Below, piece after piece: positions 1 through 7,211 of a stretch of DNA of 64,000 bases (positions are counted from its first letter, which is position 1; each line of letters opens with the position of its first letter). The position numbers and the translations under genes were made by a program. A model generated the notes under the pieces. That model saw nothing but the letters and a program-made list of their open reading frames with translations, was not told where the DNA came from and made no database searches. Source of the stretch: Lacibacter sp035299325 (GTDB taxonomy: Bacteria > Bacteroidota > Bacteroidia > Chitinophagales > Chitinophagaceae); NCBI RefSeq assembly GCF_035299325.1, contig NZ_DATGWT010000001.1, positions 1-64,000 on the forward strand, in the 5' to 3' direction.

Positions 1-952
1 AGGGTTTGGTAAAAAAGCAATGCTTTGGGGTGCTTTGGCACAAAGTATTCCTGATATTGATTTTGTTGCTTCCTTCTGGATGGGCACTGCCGATGATCTG
101 CTGGCACATCGTGGTTTTACACATTCGCTTTTGTTTGCAGTACTGATTGTACCCATTATGGCACTGATTGCGGAAAGAGTTCACCGTCCGCATGATATCT
201 CGTATAAAAAGTGGACGCTATTTTTTTTGGTGGAAGTATTGATGCATCTTTTTCTTGATGCCTTTAATAATTACGGTATTGGCTGGCTGGTTCCCTTTAA
301 CGATCACCGGTTTTCATTTAATACATTGTATGTTGCTGATATTTTCTTTTCTATATGGCCGGGCATTGCATTTGTTGCACTGCTGATCCTGAATCGTTTT
401 CATCCGCTTCGTACATTATGGTGGAGGATCGGCATTTTTATTCCCTTTCTGTATCTCACTTATTGCAGCTACAACAAATTCAGTATTGATCGGGAAGTAA
501 AACAAATAATGGTGGCACAGAACATTCCGCATCAACGTTACTTCACCACACCAACACCACTCAACAACTGGCTTTGGTATGTGGTGGCTGGTAACGATAG
601 TGGCTACTATATTGGCTATCGTTCCATTTTTGACAAAAAACCGGGAATGGATTTTAATTTCTTTCCACGTAATGACTCTTTGTTACACCCGGTTGATCAA
701 TTTGAAGATCTGCAAAAACTCGTGCGCTTTTCACAACAATTCTACACGTTAGAAAGATGGGGCGACACCTTGGTATTTAATGATCTTCGTTTCGGACAAA
801 TTTTGGGCTGGCATAATCCGAAAGAACGATTCGTGTTTCATTATTTCCTGCAATACCCCAACGAAAATAAATTAGTGGTGCAGCGTGGGCGATTCACCGG
901 TTGGAACAAAGAAGAAATAAAGATCCTGCTCAGGCGAATGAGGGGCGATTAA
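1..952 (+). CDS. YdjM/DUF457-like membrane-bound metal-dependent hydrolase family protein (5' truncated)
   Basis: The reading frame is open to the left edge of the window (G-F-G-K-K-A precedes the first ATG at position 20), so the true start is probably outside. The visible part has the family signature: an SIPDID segment, then HRGFTHSLLF with conserved histidines, and several hydrophobic membrane segments in the first ~150 residues. Family members (YbcI/YdjM, DUF457/LexA-induced inner membrane proteins) are called metal-dependent hydrolases from the conserved His/Asp residues, but their substrate is not known. The C-terminal ~160 residues are soluble and look lineage-specific. Its stop codon overlaps the stop of the convergent phospholipase-like gene in a TTAA. 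Confidence 0.75.
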   Translation, partial: GFGKKAMLWGALAQSIPDIDFVASFWMGTADDLLAHRGFTHSLLFAVLIVPIMALIAERVHRPHDISYKKWTLFFLVEVLMHLFLDAFNNYGIGWLVPFNDHRFSFNTLYVADIFFSIWPGIAFVALLILNRFHPLRTLWWRIGIFIPFLYLTYCSYNKFSIDREVKQIMVAQNIPHQRYFTTPTPLNNWLWYVVAGNDSGYYIGYRSIFDKKPGMDFNFFPRNDSLLHPVDQFEDLQKLVRFSQQFYTLERWGDTLVFNDLRFGQILGWHNPKERFVFHYFLQYPNENKLVVQRGRFTGWNKEEIKILLRRMRGD

Positions 953-2139
953 TCCCGTTGTTTAAAATAAAAAGTAAAGAGGAAAAAGATAAGCCTGATG
1001 ATTTCGTAGCAAAGCCGTTGCCATATTCGTTTGATGAATGTGTTGTGGCGCTCAAATTCTTTTTCCGTTATCCGGATGCAATCTTTTTGCATGATCTTTT
1101 CCAATGTTAGTTCCACATCTTCAGCAAAACGGTTATTTTGAATATCAATATTCAACTCTATACTGGCATAGGCACTGATGTTATTTACATTATAAGAACC
1201 AACGGTTACAAATTTACCATCGTAAGTACTTAGCTTACCATGCAATACATTCGGCTGATATTCGTACAGTTCAATTCCATTTTTAAACATCCAGCGGTAG
1301 AGATAGCGCTCAGCATGTTTCACCATCGATATATCGCTGATGCCTGCTGCAATCACTTTAATTTTTATTCCACGCTTTGCAGCCTGCGTCATATTGCGAC
1401 GAAATGCACGGCCCGGCAAAAAATAACTCGACATGATGCTGATATACGAGTTTGCCTTTCTGAACATTTCAAGATAAGTGCGGCTGATCTGGTTCTTACG
1501 ACGTACCCAATCATTACGCCGCACTCTTACCAAACATTCTTCTCCATGTAAGTGAAATGATGCTTCTGATTTTAGAAGTTGATTTTTCTTTTTACCCCAG
1601 CCCGATTTGTTCCATACTTCCACACAAAGATTGTAGAGCTCGGCACTAACCTCGCCATGACTGTATAATGCCCAATCGAGCCAGGCTGGTTGATCGGGCA
1701 TATCATTGTATCGGTTTGAAATATTTACACCGCCCACCAGACTATGCACTGCATCCACCACTACAATTTTATGATGCATTCTCCTGCCAAAATAAAAATA
1801 CCGGCTTCTGAAAACCGGTTCAAACCAACGGAACTGTACACCACCTGCTTTTAACTGCGCAATAAACTCATCCGGCAAATGTTGCGATGCATATCCATCG
1901 AGCAACAGGTATACGTTCACGCCTCTTTGTGCAGCCTTCATTAAGGCCGCCGCTACTTCAGTACCGGTTTCATCATCTTCAAAAATATAGATCTGTAAAT
2001 GAACGCTGTGTTCTGCTTCTTCCAATAAACGGTAAAGGATCGAAAAGAAATCACGCCCGCCTCTCACCAGTTGTACCTGGTTGTGCGTGCTGTATGCAGA
2101 TGAAACGGGAAATTGTTTGCCTGGCGACATGCATGGCAA
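949..2139 (-). CDS. Phospholipase D / cardiolipin synthase-like protein
   Basis: 396 residues with two HKD motifs. The first is H122-x-K124-x4-D129 in HHKIVVVD, followed by GGVNISNRY; the second is HGKLSTYD near residue 305, followed by GSYNVNNIS. Two HKD motifs are the mark of the PLD superfamily, which includes bacterial cardiolipin synthases. There are no N-terminal membrane helices of the ClsA type, so it is closer to the ClsB-like soluble group; phosphatidyl transfer is inferred, not proven. It starts 8 bp after the stop of the upstream PPOX gene, so both probably come from one promoter at 2628-2671. A short hydrophobic, Phe-rich tail ends the protein and could touch the membrane. Confidence 0.8.
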   Translation of the reverse strand: MPCMSPGKQFPVSSAYSTHNQVQLVRGGRDFFSILYRLLEEAEHSVHLQIYIFEDDETGTEVAAALMKAAQRGVNVYLLLDGYASQHLPDEFIAQLKAGGVQFRWFEPVFRSRYFYFGRRMHHKIVVVDAVHSLVGGVNISNRYNDMPDQPAWLDWALYSHGEVSAELYNLCVEVWNKSGWGKKKNQLLKSEASFHLHGEECLVRVRRNDWVRRKNQISRTYLEMFRKANSYISIMSSYFLPGRAFRRNMTQAAKRGIKIKVIAAGISDISMVKHAERYLYRWMFKNGIELYEYQPNVLHGKLSTYDGKFVTVGSYNVNNISAYASIELNIDIQNNRFAEDVELTLEKIMQKDCIRITEKEFERHNTFIKRIWQRLCYEIIRLIFFLFTFYFKQRD

Positions 2140-2147
2140 ATTACTAT

Positions 2148-2597
2148 TTATCTTTTTTCAAACCTTCCTGTTTTTTCAGCAATGGAGATACGGTACATCA
2201 CACGCTTCAACCGGTTGCTGTCGTCAAGCTCTGTTTCCACTTCATGTTGTTCGCCATCAATTGTGGCACTGGTCATCATGGGGAACACTCGGTTCTTTAG
2301 AATAACAAGGGCATTTTCTGCATCATTGCCTGTTAACTCTTCAAACTTTCCACGCACAATCACGCTCTGCCAGTTCGCCATGTTCGTCATGGCATCCACT
2401 TCAAAACAAACATTGGGATTGCTGCGCAGCAAACTCAACTTCATCCCTTCATTTGTTTGTCCGTAAATATAATTGCCATCAAATGCATACGTAACAGGAA
2501 CAAGATACGGTTGCATTGAATCTGTGCAGGCAAGCCGCCCTACAACCTGGCTGGCAAGCAGGTTATTCATTTGTTGTTCGTTGAGTTGTCCAAGCAT
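2148..2597 (-). CDS. PPOX-fold flavin-binding protein (pyridoxamine 5'-phosphate oxidase family)
   Basis: 149 residues with the split-barrel pattern of small PPOX-like FMN/F420/haem-binding proteins: VGRLAC near residue 20, PVTYAFDGNYIYGQT, then NPNVCFEVD and a W-x-SVIVRGKFEEL segment. It is clearly a paralogue of the protein encoded at 4858-5310; the two share VCFEVD, NW-SVI and the same overall length. The reaction is unknown; such proteins are often called nitroimidazole-resistance or general stress flavoproteins. It is the first gene of a two-gene minus-strand unit with the PLD-like gene. A Crp-type site lies 36.5 bases from its -7 box. Confidence 0.8.
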   Translation of the reverse strand: MLGQLNEQQMNNLLASQVVGRLACTDSMQPYLVPVTYAFDGNYIYGQTNEGMKLSLLRSNPNVCFEVDAMTNMANWQSVIVRGKFEELTGNDAENALVILKNRVFPMMTSATIDGEQHEVETELDDSNRLKRVMYRISIAEKTGRFEKR

Positions 2598-2627
2598 GGC
2601 AAATCGTTAAAAGATGAAATGATCATT

Positions 2628-2723
2628 TAAAGTTACTGTTGCCTGAAGGTGAGCTTACTGATGAACATCAATTGCATTGTTGACTGTTCTCATAGCAATC
2701 GCTGATATAAAAAACTAGCTTTG
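2628..2723. promoter_or_regulatory. Divergent promoter with one shared Crp/Fnr-type site (PPOX-PLD / thioredoxin)
   Basis: The palindrome CTGATGAACATCAA lies at 2658-2671, centre 2664.5. On the minus strand the box TAACTTTA occupies 2635-2628, and its last base is 36.5 bases from the centre. On the plus strand TAGCTTTG occupies 2716-2723, and its last base is 58.5 bases from the centre. These equal the two distances seen at the other sites of this window. The plus-strand box ends only 5 bases before the thioredoxin ATG, so that mRNA may be almost leaderless. Seen directly; activator binding is inference. Confidence 0.65.
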
Positions 2724-2728
2724 GTTAC

Positions 2729-3028
2729 ATGAACAACTTTGAGTCACATATTTACGGAAGTAAACCGGTGGTTGTTGATTTTTTTGCAGAATGGTGTGGA
2801 CCATGCAAATTAATGACGCCGGTGCTGCAGCAGGTAAAAGAAGCTGCGGGCGACCGTGTGACGGTTCTGAAAATGGATATCGATAAGAATCCGGGTTTTA
2901 CTCATCGCTACAGTGTGCAGGCAGTTCCTACGCTTATCATCTTTAAAGATGGCCAGCCAATCTGGAGGAAAAGCGGTGTGGTTCCTGCCCATGAAATTCT
3001 GGAGCACCTGAATACGGTGATGAGCTGA
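2729..3028 (+). CDS. trxA: Thioredoxin
   Basis: 99 residues, the usual thioredoxin length. The active site WCGPC sits near residue 22-26 in FFAEWCGPCK, with the conserved cis-proline in AVPTLIIF and Asp in KMDIDKNPG. It reduces protein disulfides in the cytoplasm at the expense of thioredoxin reductase, which is not in this window. The N-terminus is short (MNNFESHIYGSKPVVVDF), so this is a compact form. It stands alone: divergent promoter upstream, strong terminator 25 bp downstream. It may be a dedicated thioredoxin of the low-oxygen/stress set rather than the housekeeping copy. Confidence 0.92.
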   Translation: MNNFESHIYGSKPVVVDFFAEWCGPCKLMTPVLQQVKEAAGDRVTVLKMDIDKNPGFTHRYSVQAVPTLIIFKDGQPIWRKSGVVPAHEILEHLNTVMS

Positions 3029-3053
3029 ATGACTTTCGAACCAAGTTGTGTGT

Positions 3054-3079
3054 GCCGGGCCTTGTGCCCGGCTTTTTTT
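3054..3079 (+). terminator. Rho-independent terminator after thioredoxin
   Basis: GCCGGGC, a 5-nt loop (cttgt) and GCCCGGC, followed by seven T. It is a GC-rich perfect 7-bp stem placed right after the thioredoxin stop. Confidence 0.9.
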
Positions 3080-3108
3080 GCACTAATTATTTATTACCTT
3101 GATCGTTC

Positions 3109-4767
3109 ATGGAATTATCATTTGATATCTGGAAGATACTTGCAGGCGTTGCCATCTTTCTGCTGGGGATGAATATGCTGGAAGAAGCATTGCAGCAACT
3201 GGCGGGCCGGCCGTTTAAATTATTTCTGCGAAAACACACCCAGCATAAATTAAAAGCAATTGGTGCAGGTGCTGTTGTTACTGCATTGCTGCAAAGCAGC
3301 AGTATTGTAAACCTGATGCTGCTTGCATTTGTAGGAAGCGGCATTATACAAATGCAGAACGGGTTGGCCATGATGTTAGGAAGTAATATCGGCACCACAT
3401 TTACCAGTTGGATTGTTGCAACAGTTGGTTTTGAATTTAACATCGAAAGTTTTGCGTTACCTGTAACAGGTATTGCGGGTATTTTTATGATCCTTCTGAA
3501 CAAACACAGCAAATGGTTTCAACTGAGTAAATTCTTTTTTGGCTTCAGCTTTTTGTTTGTGGGATTAAATTTTATGAAGACGGCTGTTGAAGCCATGGTG
3601 CAACAAACCGATCTCAGCCGCTTTAATGAATACTCGGTGTTACTGTTTTTATTGATCGGTATTTTGATCACCGCCCTTATACAGGCAAGCTCGGCCACTA
3701 TTGCGTTGGTACTTGCTGCATTGCACGCCAATGCCATTGGCCTGGAACCGGCAATGGCGATTGTACTTGGTGCAGAAGTTGGCACAACCATTAAACTCTT
3801 ATTGGCTTCTGCAAAAGGTATTCCTGCAAAAAAGCAGGTGGCGTTGGGCAACTTTTTAATGAACACGATCATTTCCCTGCTGCTTGTATTTTTTCTCGGC
3901 CCGTTTTCGTTTTTTATCAACGAAACACTTGGCGTAAAAAGTCATGTACTGGCACTGGTAGTTTTTCAAACCCTTGTGAACATCATCAGCATTGTCCTCT
4001 TCTACCCATTCCTGAATCCGTTCGGGAAATTTTTAGCAGCAAGGTTTACAAAAAACAATGATGAAACCCTGTTCATTCACAAAATAAAACCTGCAGAAAC
4101 AGAGCTGGCATTGCAGGCCATGCAAAAAGAAACGGATCATTTTCTGCAACTCATCATTGCTTACTGCAAACATATTTTTGAACTGAAGCCTGAACAAAAG
4201 AACGGCAACGAATTTTATAAGAAAACACCGGAAGAAAAATACGAGTTCATTAAACACCTGCACGGCGATATACTTGCATTTTATGTAAGAATGCAATCGA
4301 ATCATATGCAACATGAAGAAACTGCCAGGTTTCAACTGCTCATCTCGTCGGTGCGTAACGGAATGTATGCGGCCAAAAGTCTGAAAGACGCCTGGCATGA
4401 TGCCCTCATTCTCAAAAACTCATCGAACGATAAAAAATTTGCCTATTATGAGGAAAGCCGCAACCGCACTGCTCATTTCATTTCAACCATCGGCCATGTG
4501 TTTACAGAAAAAGAGCCGGCACCAGCAAATGCGGATGCATTAATAAAACTCTATCATGAAATTATCAAAGGTTATACCGATGAACTGAGTCATTTGTATA
4601 AACAGGGCACTATCGATCACCTGAGTGAAACAGAGATTTCCACCATTATCAACTACAACCGTGAATTATATACTGCTTACAAATCGTTAATCCTTGCTGT
4701 AAAAGACCTGCTGCTTCCTGAAAAAGAAGCAGCAGCCTTTGAAGAGTTACCCGGCTTCATCCGGTAA
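3109..4767 (+). CDS. Na/Pi cotransporter family protein (NptA/YjbB type)
   Basis: 552 residues. The first ~310 residues are membrane segments holding two inverted family repeats, each with the QSSS-type signature: LLQSSSIVNLML near residue 63 and LIQASSATIALV near residue 192, plus GSNIGTTFTSW and GAEVGTTIKLL. The last ~220 residues are helical and PhoU-like. Members move phosphate with sodium; bacterial YjbB is linked to phosphate export. The start is the ATG at 3109, shortly after the thioredoxin terminator. No Crp-type site was found in front of this gene, unlike its neighbours. Confidence 0.88.
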   Translation: MELSFDIWKILAGVAIFLLGMNMLEEALQQLAGRPFKLFLRKHTQHKLKAIGAGAVVTALLQSSSIVNLMLLAFVGSGIIQMQNGLAMMLGSNIGTTFTSWIVATVGFEFNIESFALPVTGIAGIFMILLNKHSKWFQLSKFFFGFSFLFVGLNFMKTAVEAMVQQTDLSRFNEYSVLLFLLIGILITALIQASSATIALVLAALHANAIGLEPAMAIVLGAEVGTTIKLLLASAKGIPAKKQVALGNFLMNTIISLLLVFFLGPFSFFINETLGVKSHVLALVVFQTLVNIISIVLFYPFLNPFGKFLAARFTKNNDETLFIHKIKPAETELALQAMQKETDHFLQLIIAYCKHIFELKPEQKNGNEFYKKTPEEKYEFIKHLHGDILAFYVRMQSNHMQHEETARFQLLISSVRNGMYAAKSLKDAWHDALILKNSSNDKKFAYYEESRNRTAHFISTIGHVFTEKEPAPANADALIKLYHEIIKGYTDELSHLYKQGTIDHLSETEISTIINYNRELYTAYKSLILAVKDLLLPEKEAAAFEELPGFIR

Positions 4768-4791
4768 AAGTGAGCAGCATCAAAATATGTG

Positions 4792-4835
4792 CTGACAAAC
4801 ATCATCGTTCTTCCTGAACTGTTGAAATACATTTG
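4792..4835 (+). promoter_or_regulatory. Promoter with Crp/Fnr-type site, PPOX gene 2
   Basis: The palindrome CTGACAAACATCAT lies at 4792-4805 (centre 4798.5). The -7 box TACATTTG at 4828-4835 ends 36.5 bases downstream of the centre, and the ATG follows 22 bases later. The box matches TAnnTTTG exactly. Confidence 0.65.
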
Positions 4836-4857
4836 ATGTGCCGTTAATGCGTTTGCC

Positions 4858-5310
4858 ATGCTTGGTTCATTAAGTACATCTGACATTGAAGACCTGCTTT
4901 ACCAGTGCAATCTTGGCCGCATTGGTTGCAGCCACCACGGAAAAATTTATGTGGTGCCGGTGAATTATATCTATGATGGCAGGTCTGTAATCGCACATTC
5001 GGTTGAGGGGTTGAAGATCCGCATCATGCGGAACAACCCTTCTGTTTGTTTTGAAGTGGATGAAGTGCAGAACAACAAAAACTGGAAGAGCGTAATAGCA
5101 CAAGGCGTTTACCAGGAAATAATTGGTGAGCGTGAACGCTATGATGCCATGAAATTATTTGTAGACAAAATGCTCAAACTAAAAGTGAGCACAACTGCAC
5201 ACCCGCCTGAATTACAACCCGAACGTTTACACAGCACACATGGAAGTGTTAAGCCGGTGATCTATCGCATTCTGCTGACTGAAAAATCCGGTCGTTACGA
5301 AAAAGAATAA
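4858..5310 (+). CDS. PPOX-fold flavin-binding protein, second copy
   Basis: 150 residues, a paralogue of the protein at 2148-2597. It shares the order LGRIGC, PVNYIYDG, NPSVCFEVDE, NWKSVIAQG and the C-terminal VIYRILLTEKSGRYEK. The fold is the PPOX split barrel; FMN binding is likely from the family, the substrate is unknown. It is a single-gene unit with its own Crp-type promoter. Two such paralogues in one presumed regulon suggest a redox or nitro-compound detoxifying role under stress, which is inference. Confidence 0.8.
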   Translation: MLGSLSTSDIEDLLYQCNLGRIGCSHHGKIYVVPVNYIYDGRSVIAHSVEGLKIRIMRNNPSVCFEVDEVQNNKNWKSVIAQGVYQEIIGERERYDAMKLFVDKMLKLKVSTTAHPPELQPERLHSTHGSVKPVIYRILLTEKSGRYEKE

Positions 5311-5329
5311 CCCACTCTCATTATCAACC

Positions 5330-5373
5330 ATGATGAACATCATTGTAATGGCTTTGTGGAAACAGTACCTTAG
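5330..5373 (+). promoter_or_regulatory. Promoter with Crp/Fnr-type site, ytxH-holin operon
   Basis: The perfect palindrome ATGATGAACATCAT lies at 5330-5343 (centre 5336.5). The box TACCTTAG (one mismatch to TAnnTTTG) at 5366-5373 ends 36.5 bases downstream. The gene begins at 5413. Confidence 0.62.
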
Positions 5374-5412
5374 AAACGTTAGATCAATATTGTTCACCTA
5401 TAAATTTTTCAC

Positions 5413-5637
5413 ATGAACACTTTAGCTAAAATCGCTATTGCAGCCGGAGCAGGTTTAGTTGCCGGAGGCGTATTGGGAATTTTGTTTGCACCTGACAAAG
5501 GTGAAAACACCCGCAAAAAAATTGCTGACAGTGGAAAAAAACTCACAGACACTGTAAAAGAAAAAATGGGTACCCTGAAAGTTAACATCAAGGGCAAAAC
5601 TGAAGCTGTGAAAGAAGGAATGGAAGAATTTGCATAA
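5413..5637 (+). CDS. YtxH domain-containing stress protein
   Basis: 74 residues. An N-terminal Gly/Ala-rich membrane helix (AGAGLVAGGVLGILFAPDKG) is followed by a Lys-rich amphipathic tail (KIADSGKKLTDTVKEK). The APDKGxxTR signature after a single helix is typical of YtxH proteins, which are induced by general stress in Bacillus; the molecular job is unknown. It is the first gene of a three-gene unit (17 bp to the next ATG) under a Crp-type site. Confidence 0.85.
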   Translation: MNTLAKIAIAAGAGLVAGGVLGILFAPDKGENTRKKIADSGKKLTDTVKEKMGTLKVNIKGKTEAVKEGMEEFA

Positions 5638-5654
5638 CCCCGAAACAGCGGAGC

Positions 5655-6020
5655 ATGGAAGATACATTTGCCAAAGCAGAAGACCTGGCCGAACATGTAA
5701 AAGAGTACATCAATAACCGCATGGATGCGGTGAAGTTGAATACTGCCGAAAAAAGTTCAAAACTTGCAGCAACAGTGATTGCGTCTGTTGTAGTAGCAAT
5801 GTTCTTTATCACTTTTATGTTTTTCGCCAGTACTGCTTTGGCATTTGTTTTTTCAAGACTCACCGGTGAACTATGGTTGGGATTTTTAATTGTTGGAGGC
5901 ATTTACCTGCTGCTCGGTATACTCGTTTGGCTGTTGAGAGACCGTATTCTTCAACTGCCTATCATGAATGCGTTGCTGCAACAACTATTTTCTGATGATG
6001 AAGACGATGAAGATGAATAA
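5655..6020 (+). CDS. Phage holin family / Actinobacterial holin-X-like membrane protein
   Basis: 121 residues: an N-terminal amphipathic helix (DLAEHVKEYINNRMDAVKLN), two transmembrane helices at about residues 37-60 and 73-95, and an acidic tail ending in DDEDDEDE. This matches the holin-3_6/holin-X superfamily of two-helix proteins often next to YtxH and general stress genes. The 'holin' label is by fold only; there is no phage gene nearby. Its end overlaps the start of the next gene, which implies translational coupling. Confidence 0.75.
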   Translation: MEDTFAKAEDLAEHVKEYINNRMDAVKLNTAEKSSKLAATVIASVVVAMFFITFMFFASTALAFVFSRLTGELWLGFLIVGGIYLLLGILVWLLRDRILQLPIMNALLQQLFSDDEDDEDE

Positions 6021-6303
6021 GATCAGATCCATAAAACAACTAAAAGCCCGGCAAAAAAAACTGGAGCAACGAAAAACAGAATTAGAAAAAGCTATTCGTT
6101 ACGATTGGCTTGATGTGAAAGACAGCATAAAACCAAAAAACGTGGCAGGCCAGGTGTTTGCACACATCTTTACCAAAGAACAACAGAATGGAGATTCTTC
6201 TTTAGCCAATACATTATCTCAACTGGCCGCAGTACTTACAAAAATTGGCGTGGAAAAAGCAGAAGAAAAAGTGGCAGAATGGATGGCACATAAAAAAAAG
6301 TAG
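6007..6303 (+). CDS. Hypothetical Lys-rich coiled-coil protein, third gene of the ytxH unit
   Basis: About 97-99 residues. Two candidate ATGs, 6007 (MKMNKIRS) and 6013 (MNKIRS), overlap the preceding stop codon, as expected for a coupled operon gene; a longer reading from 5968 would begin inside the holin gene and is unlikely. The sequence is basic and helical (QLKARQKKLEQRKTELEKA), then contains an AHIFTKEQQNG segment and ends in a Lys-rich tail. I do not recognise a family beyond the small proteins that accompany YtxH-holin pairs. It may bind the acidic tail of the holin-like protein, which is speculation. Confidence 0.7.
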   Translation: MKMNKIRSIKQLKARQKKLEQRKTELEKAIRYDWLDVKDSIKPKNVAGQVFAHIFTKEQQNGDSSLANTLSQLAAVLTKIGVEKAEEKVAEWMAHKKK

Positions 6304-6622
6304 CACAAAAATTGTGGTTTACTTCAAAACAAATAGTTCGTTGGTGATCTGCATTTGGTAGAAAATGATCAGGATCTGTTTTCCTGCATGGATCATTTTT
6401 TTATGTTGGTTGTTAACTCCACAGAATGTTTTATAACAGATCATTTCTATCAACAGTAAATTAATAAGTGCTGTCATTGATGTTAAAACAAACAAATGCA
6501 ACTATTTTTTTACTGACAACTCTCAGCGCTGCGTTTGACGCAGGTTCTTGAAATCCGCTACTCAGAAAACTATCTTTAAACAAGTTAAAATTATTCACTC
6601 ATCATAAAACAAGGAGGTGTAT
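6304..6622 (+). promoter_or_regulatory. Leader and promoter region of hsp20 with Crp/Fnr-type site
   Basis: A 319-base AT-rich gap. It holds the site CTGACAACTCTCAG at 6513-6526 (outer CTGA/TCAG palindromic, centre 6519.5), and the box TATCTTTA at 6571-6578, which ends 58.5 bases downstream. AAGGAGG at 6611-6617 lies 5 bases before the ATG, an unusually strong ribosome binding site for this phylum. Positions 6304-6510 show nothing I can name. Confidence 0.6.
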
Positions 6623-7069
6623 ATGTCAACAAGAGCGCTTTCAAAACCCGGCATGCTGCCAACAGTATTTGATGAATTCTTCAAACCCTGGAACGAATGG
6701 TTTGATAATGGAGGTGCGTTTTCAGGCCGCACAATGACAATGCCTGCAGTTAATATTGTTGAAAATAAAGAAGACTACAAAGTGTCTTTAGCTGTACCAG
6801 GCATGAAAAAAGAAGACTTCAACATTGATGTAGAAGGTAACATGCTAACCATTAGCTGCGAAAAAGAAGCAAACAAAGAAGAAAAGGAATTACAATATAC
6901 AAGAAGAGAGTATAGCTATTCTTCTTTCAGTCGCAGTTTTACTTTACCAGAAGAGGTAAACAAAGAAAAAATTGAAGCAAAGTATGAAGAAGGTGTGTTG
7001 AAACTTATGCTTCCAAAAAGAGAGGAAGCAAAAAGGCTGGCAGCGGGCAAACATATCGCTGTGAAATAG
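6623..7069 (+). CDS. Small heat-shock protein, Hsp20/alpha-crystallin family
   Basis: 148 residues. It has the family layout: a short N-terminal arm, the alpha-crystallin domain from about PAVNIVENKEDY (residue 46) to GVLKLMLPK (near 135), and a basic tail. The VALPGMKKEDF-like segment (AVPGMKKEDFNID) and the EEGVLKL-x-LPK signature are both present. It is an ATP-independent holdase for unfolding proteins in the cytoplasm. The ATG at 6623 is chosen because the perfect AAGGAGG lies 5 bases upstream; a GTG six bases earlier would sit on that site. The promoter carries a Crp-type site, as hsp20 genes do in DosR- or Anr-type hypoxia regulons. Confidence 0.93.
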   Translation: MSTRALSKPGMLPTVFDEFFKPWNEWFDNGGAFSGRTMTMPAVNIVENKEDYKVSLAVPGMKKEDFNIDVEGNMLTISCEKEANKEEKELQYTRREYSYSSFSRSFTLPEEVNKEKIEAKYEEGVLKLMLPKREEAKRLAAGKHIAVK

Positions 7070-7097
7070 TCTCACCGATGGTGGGATTGTAACCCGG

Positions 7098-7133
7098 GCC
7101 CTGTCGCAATAGATTTGTGGCAGGGCTTTTTTT
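7098..7133 (+). terminator. Terminator after hsp20
   Basis: GCCCTG at 7098-7103 pairs with CAGGGC at 7121-7126 (the stem extends with mismatches inside), followed by seven T. Confidence 0.85.
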
Positions 7134-7159
7134 GCAGATGAGCATCATCAGTTTATTTT

Positions 7160-7202
7160 CTGATATTGGTCAGAAAGCAGCAAACAGCCCCGTTTTAATT
7201 TG
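7160..7202 (+). promoter_or_regulatory. Promoter with Crp/Fnr-type site, copper ATPase gene
   Basis: The palindrome CTGATATTGGTCAG lies at 7160-7173 (centre 7166.5). The box TTAATTTG (one mismatch) at 7195-7202 ends 35.5 bases downstream. The ATG at 7212 follows within 10 bases, so the leader is very short. The outer CTGAT/GTCAG is the same as in the second ccoS site. Confidence 0.6.
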
Positions 7203-7211
7203 CAGCCTGTT

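Noticed and set aside
949..2139. PLD-like gene as a defence nuclease
   Set aside because: Operon partner is a PPOX flavoprotein and the promoter belongs to the low-oxygen set; the two full HKD motifs and length fit lipid-type PLD.
5655..6020. Holin as evidence of a prophage
   Set aside because: No capsid, tail, integrase or lysis genes nearby; the protein fits the YtxH-associated membrane family.
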